DNA of 16,566 nucleotides, taken from contig NZ_CAKZMJ010000091.1 of NCBI RefSeq assembly GCF_937128415.1, positions 1 to 16,566 on the forward strand, written 5' to 3'. The DNA comes from an uncultured Caldilinea sp. (lineage in GTDB: Bacteria > Chloroflexota > Anaerolineae > Caldilineales > Caldilineaceae). This document shows, piece by piece, positions 1 through 15,380 of the stretch. Both the position numbers and the translations under genes were made by a program. The notes under the pieces were generated by a model. That model did not search any database. It worked only from the letters and a program-made list of their open reading frames with translations, and was not told the DNA's origin. Every line of letters starts with the position of its first letter. The first letter of the stretch is position 1.

Positions 1-66
1 CAGGTGCGCATCCTGGAGTTGCTAGGCTTGTCGCCTGCCGTCTACACCGCCCTGGCCCAAAATTGA
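1..66 (+). CDS. C-terminal end of an unidentified protein (partial)
   Basis: The first 22 codons read open in frame 1 and stop at TGA (64-66). The visible peptide ends in LGLSPAVYTALAQN. The codons are GC-rich (39 of the first 60 bases are G or C), like the bulk chromosome and unlike the next two genes, so this tail belongs to the native background rather than to the low-GC block that starts right after it. Twenty-one residues are too few to assign a family. The C-terminus of a DDE transposase is one possibility, since it abuts a compositional boundary, but nothing visible proves it. Confidence 0.5.
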   Translation, partial: QVRILELLGLSPAVYTALAQN

Positions 67-125
67 GCAATGTCACCGTTTTTTCAGCGAATGAACAGTT
101 TCTATCGTGAATCTTTTTTGTAATT

Positions 126-133
126 GAGGAGAG
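126..133 (+). promoter_or_regulatory. Ribosome binding site of the ketose-bisphosphate aldolase
   Basis: GAGGAGAG lies 9 nt before the ATG at 143 and 15 nt before the ATG at 149. The spacing favours 143 as the start. The 76 nt between the left-edge stop codon and this site are AT-rich and hold no -35/-10 pair I would defend. Confidence 0.6.
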
Positions 134-142
134 TTTTTAATC

Positions 143-1003
143 ATGTTGATGAATTTAAAAGATCTACTGACTGTAGCCCGCACCCATCATTTTGCAGTCC
201 CAGCCTTCAATATTAGTAGCAACATGCTACTGACTGGCGTGCTAGAGGCCTCAGAGGAAAAGCAATCACCCGTTATCTTAGCAATTCATCCGGATGAGCT
301 AAGATTTATTCGCCCTTCTTTTGTAAAAGCTGCTATTGAAGAAGCAATGAATGCCTCAATCCCTGTGTGCATTCATTTAGATCATGGCTCTTCTCTAGCC
401 CAGATTGTAGAGGCAATCCGCTACGGTTTTACCTCTGTCATGATGGATGCATCCCTCTATCCTCTAGAGGAAAACATTGCCATATGCAAAAAGATCGCCG
501 AAATCGCCCATGCTGTAAACGTTTCGGTTGAGGGGGAGTTAGGGACAATCGGAGTGACTGATCCAGAAGCAGAAACAGGTTCCGAGGAAATTATCTACAC
601 CAATCCTGATGACGTAGAGACTTTTGTCAAAGCGACAGGCGTCGATGCGCTGGCTGTGGCCATCGGCACTTCTCACGGTATTTATCCTAAAGACAGAAAA
701 CCGGAAATTAGGCTTGATCTATTAAAGGAAATTCGTTCTCGAGTAGAGATTCCGCTCGTTTTGCACGGAGGGTCGGCGAACCCCGATGAGGAAATTGTCG
801 CTGCCATTCGATTGGGGATAAACAAAATCAATATTTCCAGCGATATTAAAGATGCTTTCTATCGCAAGTGCCGAGAAGTGTTAGCGAATTCCTCCCTCCG
901 AGAACCGAATTCTATCTATCCACCTTGCATCGAAGCGATGAAACAAGTCGCCCGCTTTAAGATTGATCTCTTCGGTGCGGCTGGCAAGGCGACGCTCTAT
1001 TAA
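143..1003 (+). CDS. Class II ketose-bisphosphate aldolase (fructose- or tagatose-bisphosphate type)
   Basis: A 286-residue zinc-dependent TIM-barrel aldolase of the FbaA/GatY/KbaY superfamily. It should cleave a ketohexose 1,6-bisphosphate into dihydroxyacetone phosphate and glyceraldehyde 3-phosphate in the cytoplasm. Visible signatures: HLDHGSS at 78-84, giving the catalytic Asp80 and zinc ligand His81; EGELG at 130-134; TSHGIY with zinc ligand His178; LHGGSAN with zinc ligand His208 and the phosphate-binding glycines; and NISSD at 230-234, the second phosphate loop. Length is normal for the family. The start at 143 is set by a good Shine-Dalgarno. The kinase gene begins 37 nt after the stop codon, so the two are probably co-transcribed and act in sequence. 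Low G+C sets it apart from the chromosome. Fructose and tagatose bisphosphate specificity cannot be told apart by eye. Confidence 0.88.
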   Translation: MLMNLKDLLTVARTHHFAVPAFNISSNMLLTGVLEASEEKQSPVILAIHPDELRFIRPSFVKAAIEEAMNASIPVCIHLDHGSSLAQIVEAIRYGFTSVMMDASLYPLEENIAICKKIAEIAHAVNVSVEGELGTIGVTDPEAETGSEEIIYTNPDDVETFVKATGVDALAVAIGTSHGIYPKDRKPEIRLDLLKEIRSRVEIPLVLHGGSANPDEEIVAAIRLGINKINISSDIKDAFYRKCREVLANSSLREPNSIYPPCIEAMKQVARFKIDLFGAAGKATLY

Positions 1004-1040
1004 AATCAATTTTTCATCTTGAAATTGCTCACCAAAAGCT

Positions 1041-2225
1041 ATGTTGGGAAAAATAGCCCTGGGGTTCGGCAACAATGTCGATTTTGAAGTTCATCTAGAT
1101 CCCCGCGTTTTTCAAGACATGATTGACCTCTACGACATCCATCCTGGCGAATTGAATCAGCCTAGAGAGATTCGTACAGAACGCGATTTGATCCTCTCGA
1201 TCCTTGGCTTCTTACACTCCGGAAGCGGAGGGGAACGCTTTGTTTTATCCTCAGAAATTATTGAGTGCTTTTCTCAAAAATTTCATAAAAAGGTAACTTT
1301 GGGCGGCACTTCAGTGCGAGCAGCATTCGCAATGTGGGCTTTGGGGCATCGGCCAGTTCTGCATCTTGTCACGATCAATGACTATGTAAGAAAACTGATG
1401 CCGAGCGATCTCTTGTACGTATGCAGCAATTCTCAAGACACCCTGTATCCCCATTTAATCGTGCAGTTTGATGAAGGGGTGACGGTTTATGTCGACAACA
1501 TTCAGATTCGTAGCTCTCGCGCCAACCGAATCATCTATCATAACGATATCGACAATATCCAGATGCATTTAAACGAGGAGTTTGCCCACCTGATTACAAA
1601 TGCAAAAATTTTGCTGATTTCTGGGTTTAACGCAATGCAAGACCCCGATCTCTTGACTGAGAGACTACAAACGTTAAGAAAAATTTTGCGTTACTTACCT
1701 CCAGACGCGGTAGTTTATTACGAAGACGCTAGCTTTTACGAACCAAGTTTCCGAAAACTCATCCACGCCGCTTTGGCCGAAGATATCGACATCTACGGCT
1801 TGAATGAAGATGAACTTCAGTCGCATTTAGGGAAAGAAATCGACCCGTTGGATGTGGTTCAAGTCCAAAAAGCGCTCGAGGAACTGCATGAACATCTCAA
1901 GGTTCCCCTGATCGTCGTTCATTCCATGTATTGGGCGTTGGCTTATGGAGAAAATGCAGGAGATGTAGAAAAAGCTCTTCAAGATGGCGTGACGATGGCG
2001 ACAACACGTTTTTGTTATGGGGATAACTTTACTCTAGAAAATTATAGACAGGTGAAGAAATTGCCGTCAAACCCTAAAGGAGTTGCATTAATAGATAAGA
2101 TTAAGTCTCTTTTAGGCAATAAAATTAGCTGTGCGCCCGTACCCCATGTTGACCAGACGAATGCAACGACGGTTGGGCTCGGCGATGCGTTTGTCGGTGG
2201 TTTTCTTGCTGCGCTTTCCCGGTAA
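1041..2225 (+). CDS. ADP-dependent glucokinase/phosphofructokinase family sugar kinase
   Basis: A 394-residue ribokinase-fold protein with the hallmarks of ADP-dependent sugar kinases, known mainly from Euryarchaeota and animals. These enzymes phosphorylate glucose or fructose 6-phosphate using ADP and release AMP. Seen in order: N-terminal GFGNNVD (8-14), the usual first strand and sugar-contacting Asn/Asp; GGTS (88-91) as the sugar-binding glycine loop; YYEDAS (226-231), matching the family's metal-binding Glu; GLNEDEL (253-259), the NXXE motif; VVHSMYW (292-298); and TVGLGDAF (377-384), with Asp382 as the catalytic base. No in-frame start lies between the ATG at 1041 and an upstream TGA at 1020-1022, so the start is certain although the Shine-Dalgarno is poor. 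Linkage to the ketose-bisphosphate aldolase suggests a ketose-phosphate substrate (inference). ADP preference is inferred from family, not shown. Confidence 0.8.
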   Translation: MLGKIALGFGNNVDFEVHLDPRVFQDMIDLYDIHPGELNQPREIRTERDLILSILGFLHSGSGGERFVLSSEIIECFSQKFHKKVTLGGTSVRAAFAMWALGHRPVLHLVTINDYVRKLMPSDLLYVCSNSQDTLYPHLIVQFDEGVTVYVDNIQIRSSRANRIIYHNDIDNIQMHLNEEFAHLITNAKILLISGFNAMQDPDLLTERLQTLRKILRYLPPDAVVYYEDASFYEPSFRKLIHAALAEDIDIYGLNEDELQSHLGKEIDPLDVVQVQKALEELHEHLKVPLIVVHSMYWALAYGENAGDVEKALQDGVTMATTRFCYGDNFTLENYRQVKKLPSNPKGVALIDKIKSLLGNKISCAPVPHVDQTNATTVGLGDAFVGGFLAALSR

Positions 2226-2283
2226 GGTCTTTCTTCCGTAGAGAAATCAAGTTCTAGTGCCGAGCGCCAACCTGTGACCCCGC

Positions 2284-3036
<753 letters not shown>

Positions 3037-3133
3037 GGTGGCGTGATCTCCAGGTGCAATGTTGTCGTTGTGGAATGGATTGCCCGGCTGTTGCGTGGTG
3101 CGCGCTTCATGAAAGCCATGTTTTCGTGATGCG

Positions 3134-5023
<1,890 letters not shown>

Positions 5024-5027
5024 AGCT

Positions 5028-5034
5028 CCTCCTC
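5028..5034 (-). promoter_or_regulatory. Ribosome binding site that decides the htpG start
   Basis: GAGGAGG on the minus strand ends 4 nt before the ATG at 5023. Because it sits inside the alternative TTG-initiated extension (from 5044), it argues for the internal ATG. Confidence 0.7.
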
Positions 5035-5073
5035 TTCGACGCAATTGTCGTCCTACCCTTTGTCAGAAGCTTT

Positions 5074-5102
5074 ATTGTACGCCCAGCGGATCGCTCAAGC
5101 AA
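5074..5102 (-). promoter_or_regulatory. Sigma-70-type promoter of htpG
   Basis: On the minus strand TTGCTT (5097-5102) is followed after 17 nt by TACAAT (5074-5079). Predicted transcription start is near 5067, giving a leader of about 44 nt. The promoter fits into the 78 nt between the end of the DoxX-like gene (5125) and the htpG Shine-Dalgarno, so htpG can be transcribed independently of the gene upstream. Confidence 0.6.
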
Positions 5103-5124
5103 GAAAAATGAAGCTCGATACGCC

Positions 5125-5646
<522 letters not shown>

Positions 5647-5811
5647 CGGTCTTTTCCTCCATGTCTCTCCCTACGCCAATTGTGAGCCGCTTTTCATGCA
5701 ATCAACGATCGTTCGCAGTATACTAAAGGAAACAGATCGGTTATGTGAAAATTATCACGAATTGAGCGCTCTCTGAACGAGTAACCCATGAAGGGCGCAA
5801 GGAGCACCGAT
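5647..5811. promoter_or_regulatory. Divergent control region between DoxX-like and P450 genes
   Basis: This 165-bp spacer holds several short symmetric sequences: AACGATCGTT (5704-5713), AGTATACT (5717-5724), and GAGCGCTC (5764-5771). It also holds TGTGA (5744-5748) and TCACG (5755-5759) separated by 6 nt, the geometry of CRP/FNR-family sites. TATACT (5719-5724) could be a plus-strand -10, with only a weak ATGCAA 17 nt upstream. The exact promoters and the regulator are not determined. Confidence 0.35.
5801..5804 (+). promoter_or_regulatory. Ribosome binding site that decides the P450 start
   Basis: GGAG is 7 nt upstream of the ATG at 5812. The alternative in-frame ATG at 5788 has no purine-rich tract at suitable distance and would place this site inside the coding region. 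Confidence 0.55.
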
Positions 5812-7250
<1,439 letters not shown>

Positions 7251-7254
<4 letters not shown>

Positions 7255-7278
7255 CATTTGACCTTCTTCGGCTAAGAT
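7251..7278 (+). promoter_or_regulatory. Promoter of the O-antigen ligase-like gene and lipA
   Basis: TTGACA (7251-7256) and TAAGAT (7273-7278) are 16 nt apart. The -35 box overlaps the P450 stop codon (TGA 7252-7254). Predicted start of transcription is near 7285, about 30 nt before the TTG start codon at 7316. Confidence 0.55.
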
Positions 7279-7315
7279 TGGATGCATTACACCTGTTGAG
7301 TTTGGGGAAGCTACA

Positions 7316-8815
<1,500 letters not shown>

Positions 8816-8816
8816 T

Positions 8817-9761
<945 letters not shown>

Positions 9762-9777
9762 CCCAGATAGCAGCAAA

Positions 9778-10638
9778 ATGGGCGCTCTGCACCCACGACC
9801 GTTCCTGAAATGGGCCGGCGGCAAAACCCAGCTCGCCGACGCCTTGCTGCAGCGTCGGCCCGCGCGCTTTCAGACGTATCATGAGCCATTCGTCGGCAGT
9901 GGAGCGATCTTTTTTCGCCTCTATCGGGAAGGACTGATTCAACGCGCCATTCTTTCAGACGCCAATGCAGAACTGATAGACGCCTATCGGGCGATTCGCG
10001 ACCATGTGTCAGAAGTGATGGAAATCCTATCGGGGCTTCCTCACAGCAAAGAACTCTACTACGAGATTCGTAGCCAGGACCCCTGGTCGCTGAGCCTGCC
10101 TGAGCGGGCAGCCCGAATGATCTATCTGAACAAGACGGGATACAACGGCCTGTACCGCGTCAATCGACAGGGACGGTTCAACGTGCCGTTTGGACGCTAC
10201 AAGTCGCCCACATATCTGGATCGAGAGAATTTGCTGGCGGCGTCACGGGCGCTGCAACATGTCGAACTCCTGTGCGCGCCGTTCGATACGGTTGTAGAGA
10301 GGGCCGAAGTCGGCGATTGGGTGTATTTTGATCCTCCCTATGTTCCTGTTTCTCAGACGGCCAACTTTACATCGTATTATGCAAATGGCTTTACATTGCA
10401 AGATCAAGAACGGTTGCGAGACATCTGCATCGCGCTGAGTCAAAAAGAGGTTTATGTGATGGTCTCTAACTCTGATGCGGCGATCGTGCGTTCCTTGTAC
10501 GCTTCTTCATATTTTGCCATGGATGAGGTGCAGGCGAATCGCGCAATCAACTCCAATGGAGCCAAGCGCGGCAAGGTTACCGAACTGGTGATCACGAATT
10601 ATCGAGTCGATCAATTCCTGGAGCCACGCCTGCAATAG
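9778..10638 (+). CDS. Dam-like DNA adenine N6-methyltransferase (D12 class)
   Basis: A 286-residue alpha-class adenine methyltransferase of the Dam/DpnM family. Order of motifs: FLKWAGGKTQL (9-19) and HEPFVGSGA (35-43) for S-adenosylmethionine binding; LNKTGYNGLYRVN (117-129) and FNVPFGRY (134-141), typical of GATC-methylating Dam relatives; and the catalytic DPPY at 185-188. The frame is open back to 9637, inside lipA, but the family begins a few residues before FLKWAGGK, so I take the ATG at 9778, 16 nt after lipA; its ribosome site is weak. No restriction endonuclease adjoins it, so it looks like an orphan methylase. G+C falls from about 68 % at the 5' end to about 48 % in the 3' half, unlike neighbours. 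Target sequence GATC is expected from family only. Confidence 0.9.
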   Translation: MGALHPRPFLKWAGGKTQLADALLQRRPARFQTYHEPFVGSGAIFFRLYREGLIQRAILSDANAELIDAYRAIRDHVSEVMEILSGLPHSKELYYEIRSQDPWSLSLPERAARMIYLNKTGYNGLYRVNRQGRFNVPFGRYKSPTYLDRENLLAASRALQHVELLCAPFDTVVERAEVGDWVYFDPPYVPVSQTANFTSYYANGFTLQDQERLRDICIALSQKEVYVMVSNSDAAIVRSLYASSYFAMDEVQANRAINSNGAKRGKVTELVITNYRVDQFLEPRLQ

Positions 10639-10753
10639 AGCGCGCCGACCTTGTCTTGGCTTTTGGAGCGCCGCTCGTCAGGCGTCTGTGTGAATCGCTT
10701 CGCTGCTCTACCAACCATCATCGTGAAGGGCAGCCCATGACCCTGCAGACTAT

Positions 10754-11907
<1,154 letters not shown>

Positions 11908-11911
<4 letters not shown>

Positions 11912-12402
11912 CGTCAACCCTGAAACCCGCAGCGCAAAAAGTTCAGGACGCCCTCCGAGCCAGAGGTTTCCGCAACGAAGTGATCGAATTCACCGCCTCC
12001 ACGCGCACCTCGGCCGAAGCTGCAGCTGCTGTGGGGTGCACCGTCGAGCAGATCGCCAAATCGCTTGTGTTCGTGGGCAAGAGCAGCGGTCAAGCGCTTT
12101 TGGTGATCGCGTCGGGCGGCAACCGCATCGACGAAAAGAAAGTGCAGGCCCTGGTCGGCGAGAAAATCGCCCGCGCCGACGCAGATTTTGTACGCGCCCA
12201 AACCGGTTTTGCCATCGGCGGCGTCCCTCCGCTCGGCCATGCTCGCCCTCTTCGCACCTTCATCGACGCCGATCTCCTCGCCTACGCAGAAATCTGGGCG
12301 GCGGCCGGCCATCCGAACGCCGTCTTTCGCCTCACGCCGCATGAGCTGGTGCAGATGACCGGTGGAACGGTGGCGGACGTCAAGGCAGCGCCAAATCCAT
12401 GA
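11908..12402 (+). CDS. YbaK/EbsC-family (ProX-like) aminoacyl-tRNA deacylase
   Basis: A 164-residue single-domain protein of the YbaK/ProXp superfamily, which hydrolyses mischarged tRNAs such as Cys- or Ala-tRNA(Pro) in trans. Visible features: EQIAKSLVF with the conserved Lys51, IASGGNRIDEKK (68-79), the TGFAIGGVPPLGH loop (99-111), and a C-terminal HPNAVFRLTPHEL segment. The protein is full length for the family. It starts within the stop codon of the M20 peptidase gene. Which mischarged tRNA it edits cannot be inferred; some relatives have no known substrate. Confidence 0.88.
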
Positions 12403-12409
12403 GGCAACC

Positions 12410-12417
12410 TTGTACAA
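12410..12417. promoter_or_regulatory. Upstream TTGTACAA palindrome (operator candidate)
   Basis: A perfect 8-bp palindrome, part of CTTGTACAA at 12409-12417. It lies 21 bp before the -35 box and 36 bp, center to center, from its second copy. Confidence 0.4.
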
Positions 12418-12437
12418 ACTTTATCGGCGAATCGTGC

Positions 12438-12466
12438 TTGACATCTTGTACAAGCGCCGGTAAAAT
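12438..12466 (+). promoter_or_regulatory. Promoter of the aldehyde ferredoxin oxidoreductase gene
   Basis: Consensus TTGACA (12438-12443), a 17-nt spacer and TAAAAT (12461-12466): the best sigma-70-type promoter in the window. Predicted transcription start is near 12473. Confidence 0.7.
12445..12454. promoter_or_regulatory. CTTGTACAAG palindrome inside the promoter spacer (operator candidate)
   Basis: A perfect 10-bp palindrome lying between the -35 and -10 boxes, repeating the core of the one at 12410-12417. A protein bound here would block or distort the promoter. The cognate regulator is not in the window. Confidence 0.45.
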
Positions 12467-12506
12467 TCTGGATTAAGTAAGCTGCATTCTCATTTTAAAA
12501 GTTGTT

Positions 12507-12531
12507 GACCGATGGTGCAGCCACCATTGTC
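12507..12531 (+). other. Hairpin in the 5' leader
   Basis: ATGGTG (12512-12517) and CACCAT (12522-12527) pair perfectly around a CAGC loop. GAC (12507-12509) with C12510 bulged and G12511 can extend the stem to 12531. It is not followed by a U-tract, so it is not a terminator. Confidence 0.45.
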
Positions 12532-12554
12532 GTTTTGATTTCCCACGAATCTGC

Positions 12555-12584
12555 TTGAACTGAACAGTTTTGAACTGAGCCACT
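12555..12584 (+). repeat. Tandem 15-bp repeats (first pair) in the leader
   Basis: TTGAACTGA begins at 12555 and again at 12570, 15 bp apart. The same stretch has AACTG in alternating orientation at 12558-12562, 12565-12569 (as CAGTT) and 12573-12577, so it could also be a multi-half-site operator. Confidence 0.45.
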
Positions 12585-12645
12585 GTAGTCGACATTGACC
12601 TGAGCGTTTGCAAGTTTTCCATCTTTTCGGCTTGTCATTTTCTTT

Positions 12646-12675
12646 GTTCAATCGAAGTCGGTTCAATTGAAGTTG
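12646..12675 (+). repeat. Tandem 15-bp repeats (second pair) just before the ribosome site
   Basis: GTTCAATCGAAGTCG (12646-12660) is followed directly by GTTCAATTGAAGTTG (12661-12675), identical at 13 of 15 positions. The second unit contains the palindrome TTCAATTGAA (12662-12671). They end 5 nt before the Shine-Dalgarno. Confidence 0.55.
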
Positions 12676-12680
12676 CACCA

Positions 12681-12689
12681 AAAGGAGAG
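12681..12689 (+). promoter_or_regulatory. Ribosome binding site of the aldehyde ferredoxin oxidoreductase gene
   Basis: AAAGGAGAG ends 4 nt before the ATG at 12694. This rules out the in-frame TTG at 12667, which would put the site within the coding region. Confidence 0.7.
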
Positions 12690-12693
12690 ACTC

Positions 12694-14517
<1,824 letters not shown>

Positions 14518-14590
14518 CCTTCAGTGCAAACGCAAGACGTTGCCGCATGGCGTTGTTTGTGTTGTAGATTTTAGACTGTCGCCAAAAGCA

Positions 14591-14623
14591 ACAGCCTGAC
14601 CCTCGGGTCGGGCTGTTCTTTTT
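14591..14623 (+). terminator. Intrinsic terminator after the aldehyde ferredoxin oxidoreductase gene
   Basis: Arms 14591-14601 and 14606-14616 pair over 11 bp (one T-G pair) around the loop CTCG, followed by TCTTTTT (14617-14623). It lies 74 nt after the stop codon and insulates tsaB from upstream transcription. Confidence 0.9.
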
Positions 14624-14659
14624 GTAGAAGGATCGATTCATCGCGACGCCTCAGCCATC

Positions 14660-14668
14660 TGCTATAAT
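14660..14668 (+). promoter_or_regulatory. Extended -10 promoter giving a probably leaderless tsaB mRNA
   Basis: TGCTATAAT (14660-14668) is a perfect extended -10 element; no -35 match is seen 17 nt upstream. Transcription would start about 7 nt after the -10 box, at or next to the ATG at 14676, leaving no room for a Shine-Dalgarno. Confidence 0.6.
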
Positions 14669-14675
14669 CTTGTTC

Positions 14676-15371
14676 ATGTTGCTGGCAATGGACACCGCCT
14701 CGACCACCGCTTCGGCGGCGATCTATGATCTGAAGAAAGCGCAATTGCTGGGTGAATGCACCTGGGAGGGCCGACGCAGGCAGACGCAAAATCTGCTCGT
14801 CATGGTGCGTCATCTGATGACGAGCGTCGACGTAGAGCCGACCGACCTCACCGCATTGGCGGTGACGACCGGCCCCGGCAGCTTCACCGGCGTGCGCATC
14901 GCCGTCAGCGCAGCCAAAGGCATCGGGCTAGGGTTGCCCAGCCCACCTGCTGCGATCGGAATCCCAACGCTCACGGTCACGGCAGCGCCCTGGCATGCAC
15001 TTGCATCTGCATGCAGCGCTGCGCCTACGCTTTGCGCTGTGATGTTCGCCGGGCGAGGCCGCTATCATTGGACGCTCTTCGCCGCCGATGAGCCGCTCCA
15101 TCGCCCCGACGCCAACGCGCATCGCACCGGAACGGCCGCTGATTTGGGCGCCTTTCTAGAGCGCCTGAACCTCCACCCATGCTGGCTCGTCGGTGAAGTG
15201 GACGCCGACCTCGCCGCCGCTGTGGATGCGCTCGCTCACGTGGTTGTCATCGAACCGGTCTATGGCCTGCGTCGCGCCGGGGTGCTGGCGCACGTGGCGG
15301 CCAGATTGCTGGAAGCAGGCGTCGTCGAATCGCTGTCCTCCCTGCAGCCTCTCTATCTGCGCGAACCTTGA
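14676..15371 (+). CDS. tsaB: TsaB, tRNA threonylcarbamoyladenosine biosynthesis protein
   Basis: A 231-residue ASKHA-fold protein, the non-catalytic partner of TsaD in making t6A37 of ANN-decoding tRNAs. The N-terminus MLLAMDTAST is the family phosphate-1 motif. VTTGPGSFTGVRIAVSAAKG (63-82) is the diagnostic signature, and the C-terminus ends in LQPLYLREP, as is typical. The region 118-200 is degenerate, as is usual for TsaB. The TTG at 14670 is in frame but would precede the family start. The promoter position makes ATG 14676 likely as the first transcribed codon. rimI follows 9 nt downstream, the common tsaB-rimI pairing. tsaD and tsaE are not in this window. Confidence 0.93.
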   Translation: MLLAMDTASTTASAAIYDLKKAQLLGECTWEGRRRQTQNLLVMVRHLMTSVDVEPTDLTALAVTTGPGSFTGVRIAVSAAKGIGLGLPSPPAAIGIPTLTVTAAPWHALASACSAAPTLCAVMFAGRGRYHWTLFAADEPLHRPDANAHRTGTAADLGAFLERLNLHPCWLVGEVDADLAAAVDALAHVVVIEPVYGLRRAGVLAHVAARLLEAGVVESLSSLQPLYLREP

Positions 15372-15380
15372 GCAGCCGAT

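Larger units (their letters stand above)
67..2240. other. Low-GC block, probably acquired, carrying the aldolase-kinase pair
   Basis: Hand counts of G+C in 60-nt lines: 1-60, 65 %; 61-120, 35 %; 181-240, 47 %; 1561-1620, 35 %; 1681-1740, 42 %; 2221-2280, 52 %; 2281-2340, 70 %. The step down falls at the stop codon of the left-edge gene and the step back up at the stop of the kinase gene, so the block is almost exactly the two-gene unit plus its leader. I saw no terminal inverted repeats, target duplications or integrase, so the mechanism of arrival is unknown. Confidence 0.7.
12403..12693 (+). promoter_or_regulatory. Control region and long leader of the aldehyde ferredoxin oxidoreductase gene
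   Basis: This 291-nt gap holds no gene I can support. It contains a strong promoter (12438-12466), two TTGTACAA palindromes, and a leader of about 220 nt. The leader has a 6-bp perfect hairpin, two pairs of 15-bp tandem repeats, and a strong ribosome site. The leader's length and symmetry suggest regulation at both transcription and RNA level. I do not recognise a Moco- or tungsten-cofactor riboswitch in it, but cannot fold it rigorously. Confidence 0.5.

Noticed and set aside
5024..5044. TTG start 7 codons upstream of the htpG ATG
   Set aside because: The strong ribosome site lies inside this extension, and the family begins near the internal ATG.
5024..5124. CIRCE-like heat-shock operator in front of htpG
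   Set aside because: I looked for the TTAGCACTC/GAGTGCTAA arms and saw neither.
5670..5700. AATTGTGAGC, identical to half of the E. coli lac operator
   Set aside because: The other half-site is not recognisable and a 10-bp match is expected by chance; no LacI-family gene is in the window.
9762..10753. A restriction-modification system around the adenine methylase
   Set aside because: The flanks are lipA and a 115-nt gap followed by a peptidase; no endonuclease frame is present.
10639..10753. Terminator after the methylase gene
   Set aside because: GAGCG-C-CGCTC near 10670 is symmetric but has no usable loop and no T-tract.
12473..12693. A known molybdenum/tungsten-cofactor riboswitch in the AOR leader
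   Set aside because: Only one convincing hairpin plus tandem repeats can be seen; the multi-helix layout of that RNA class was not recognised, so I leave it as an unexplained leader.
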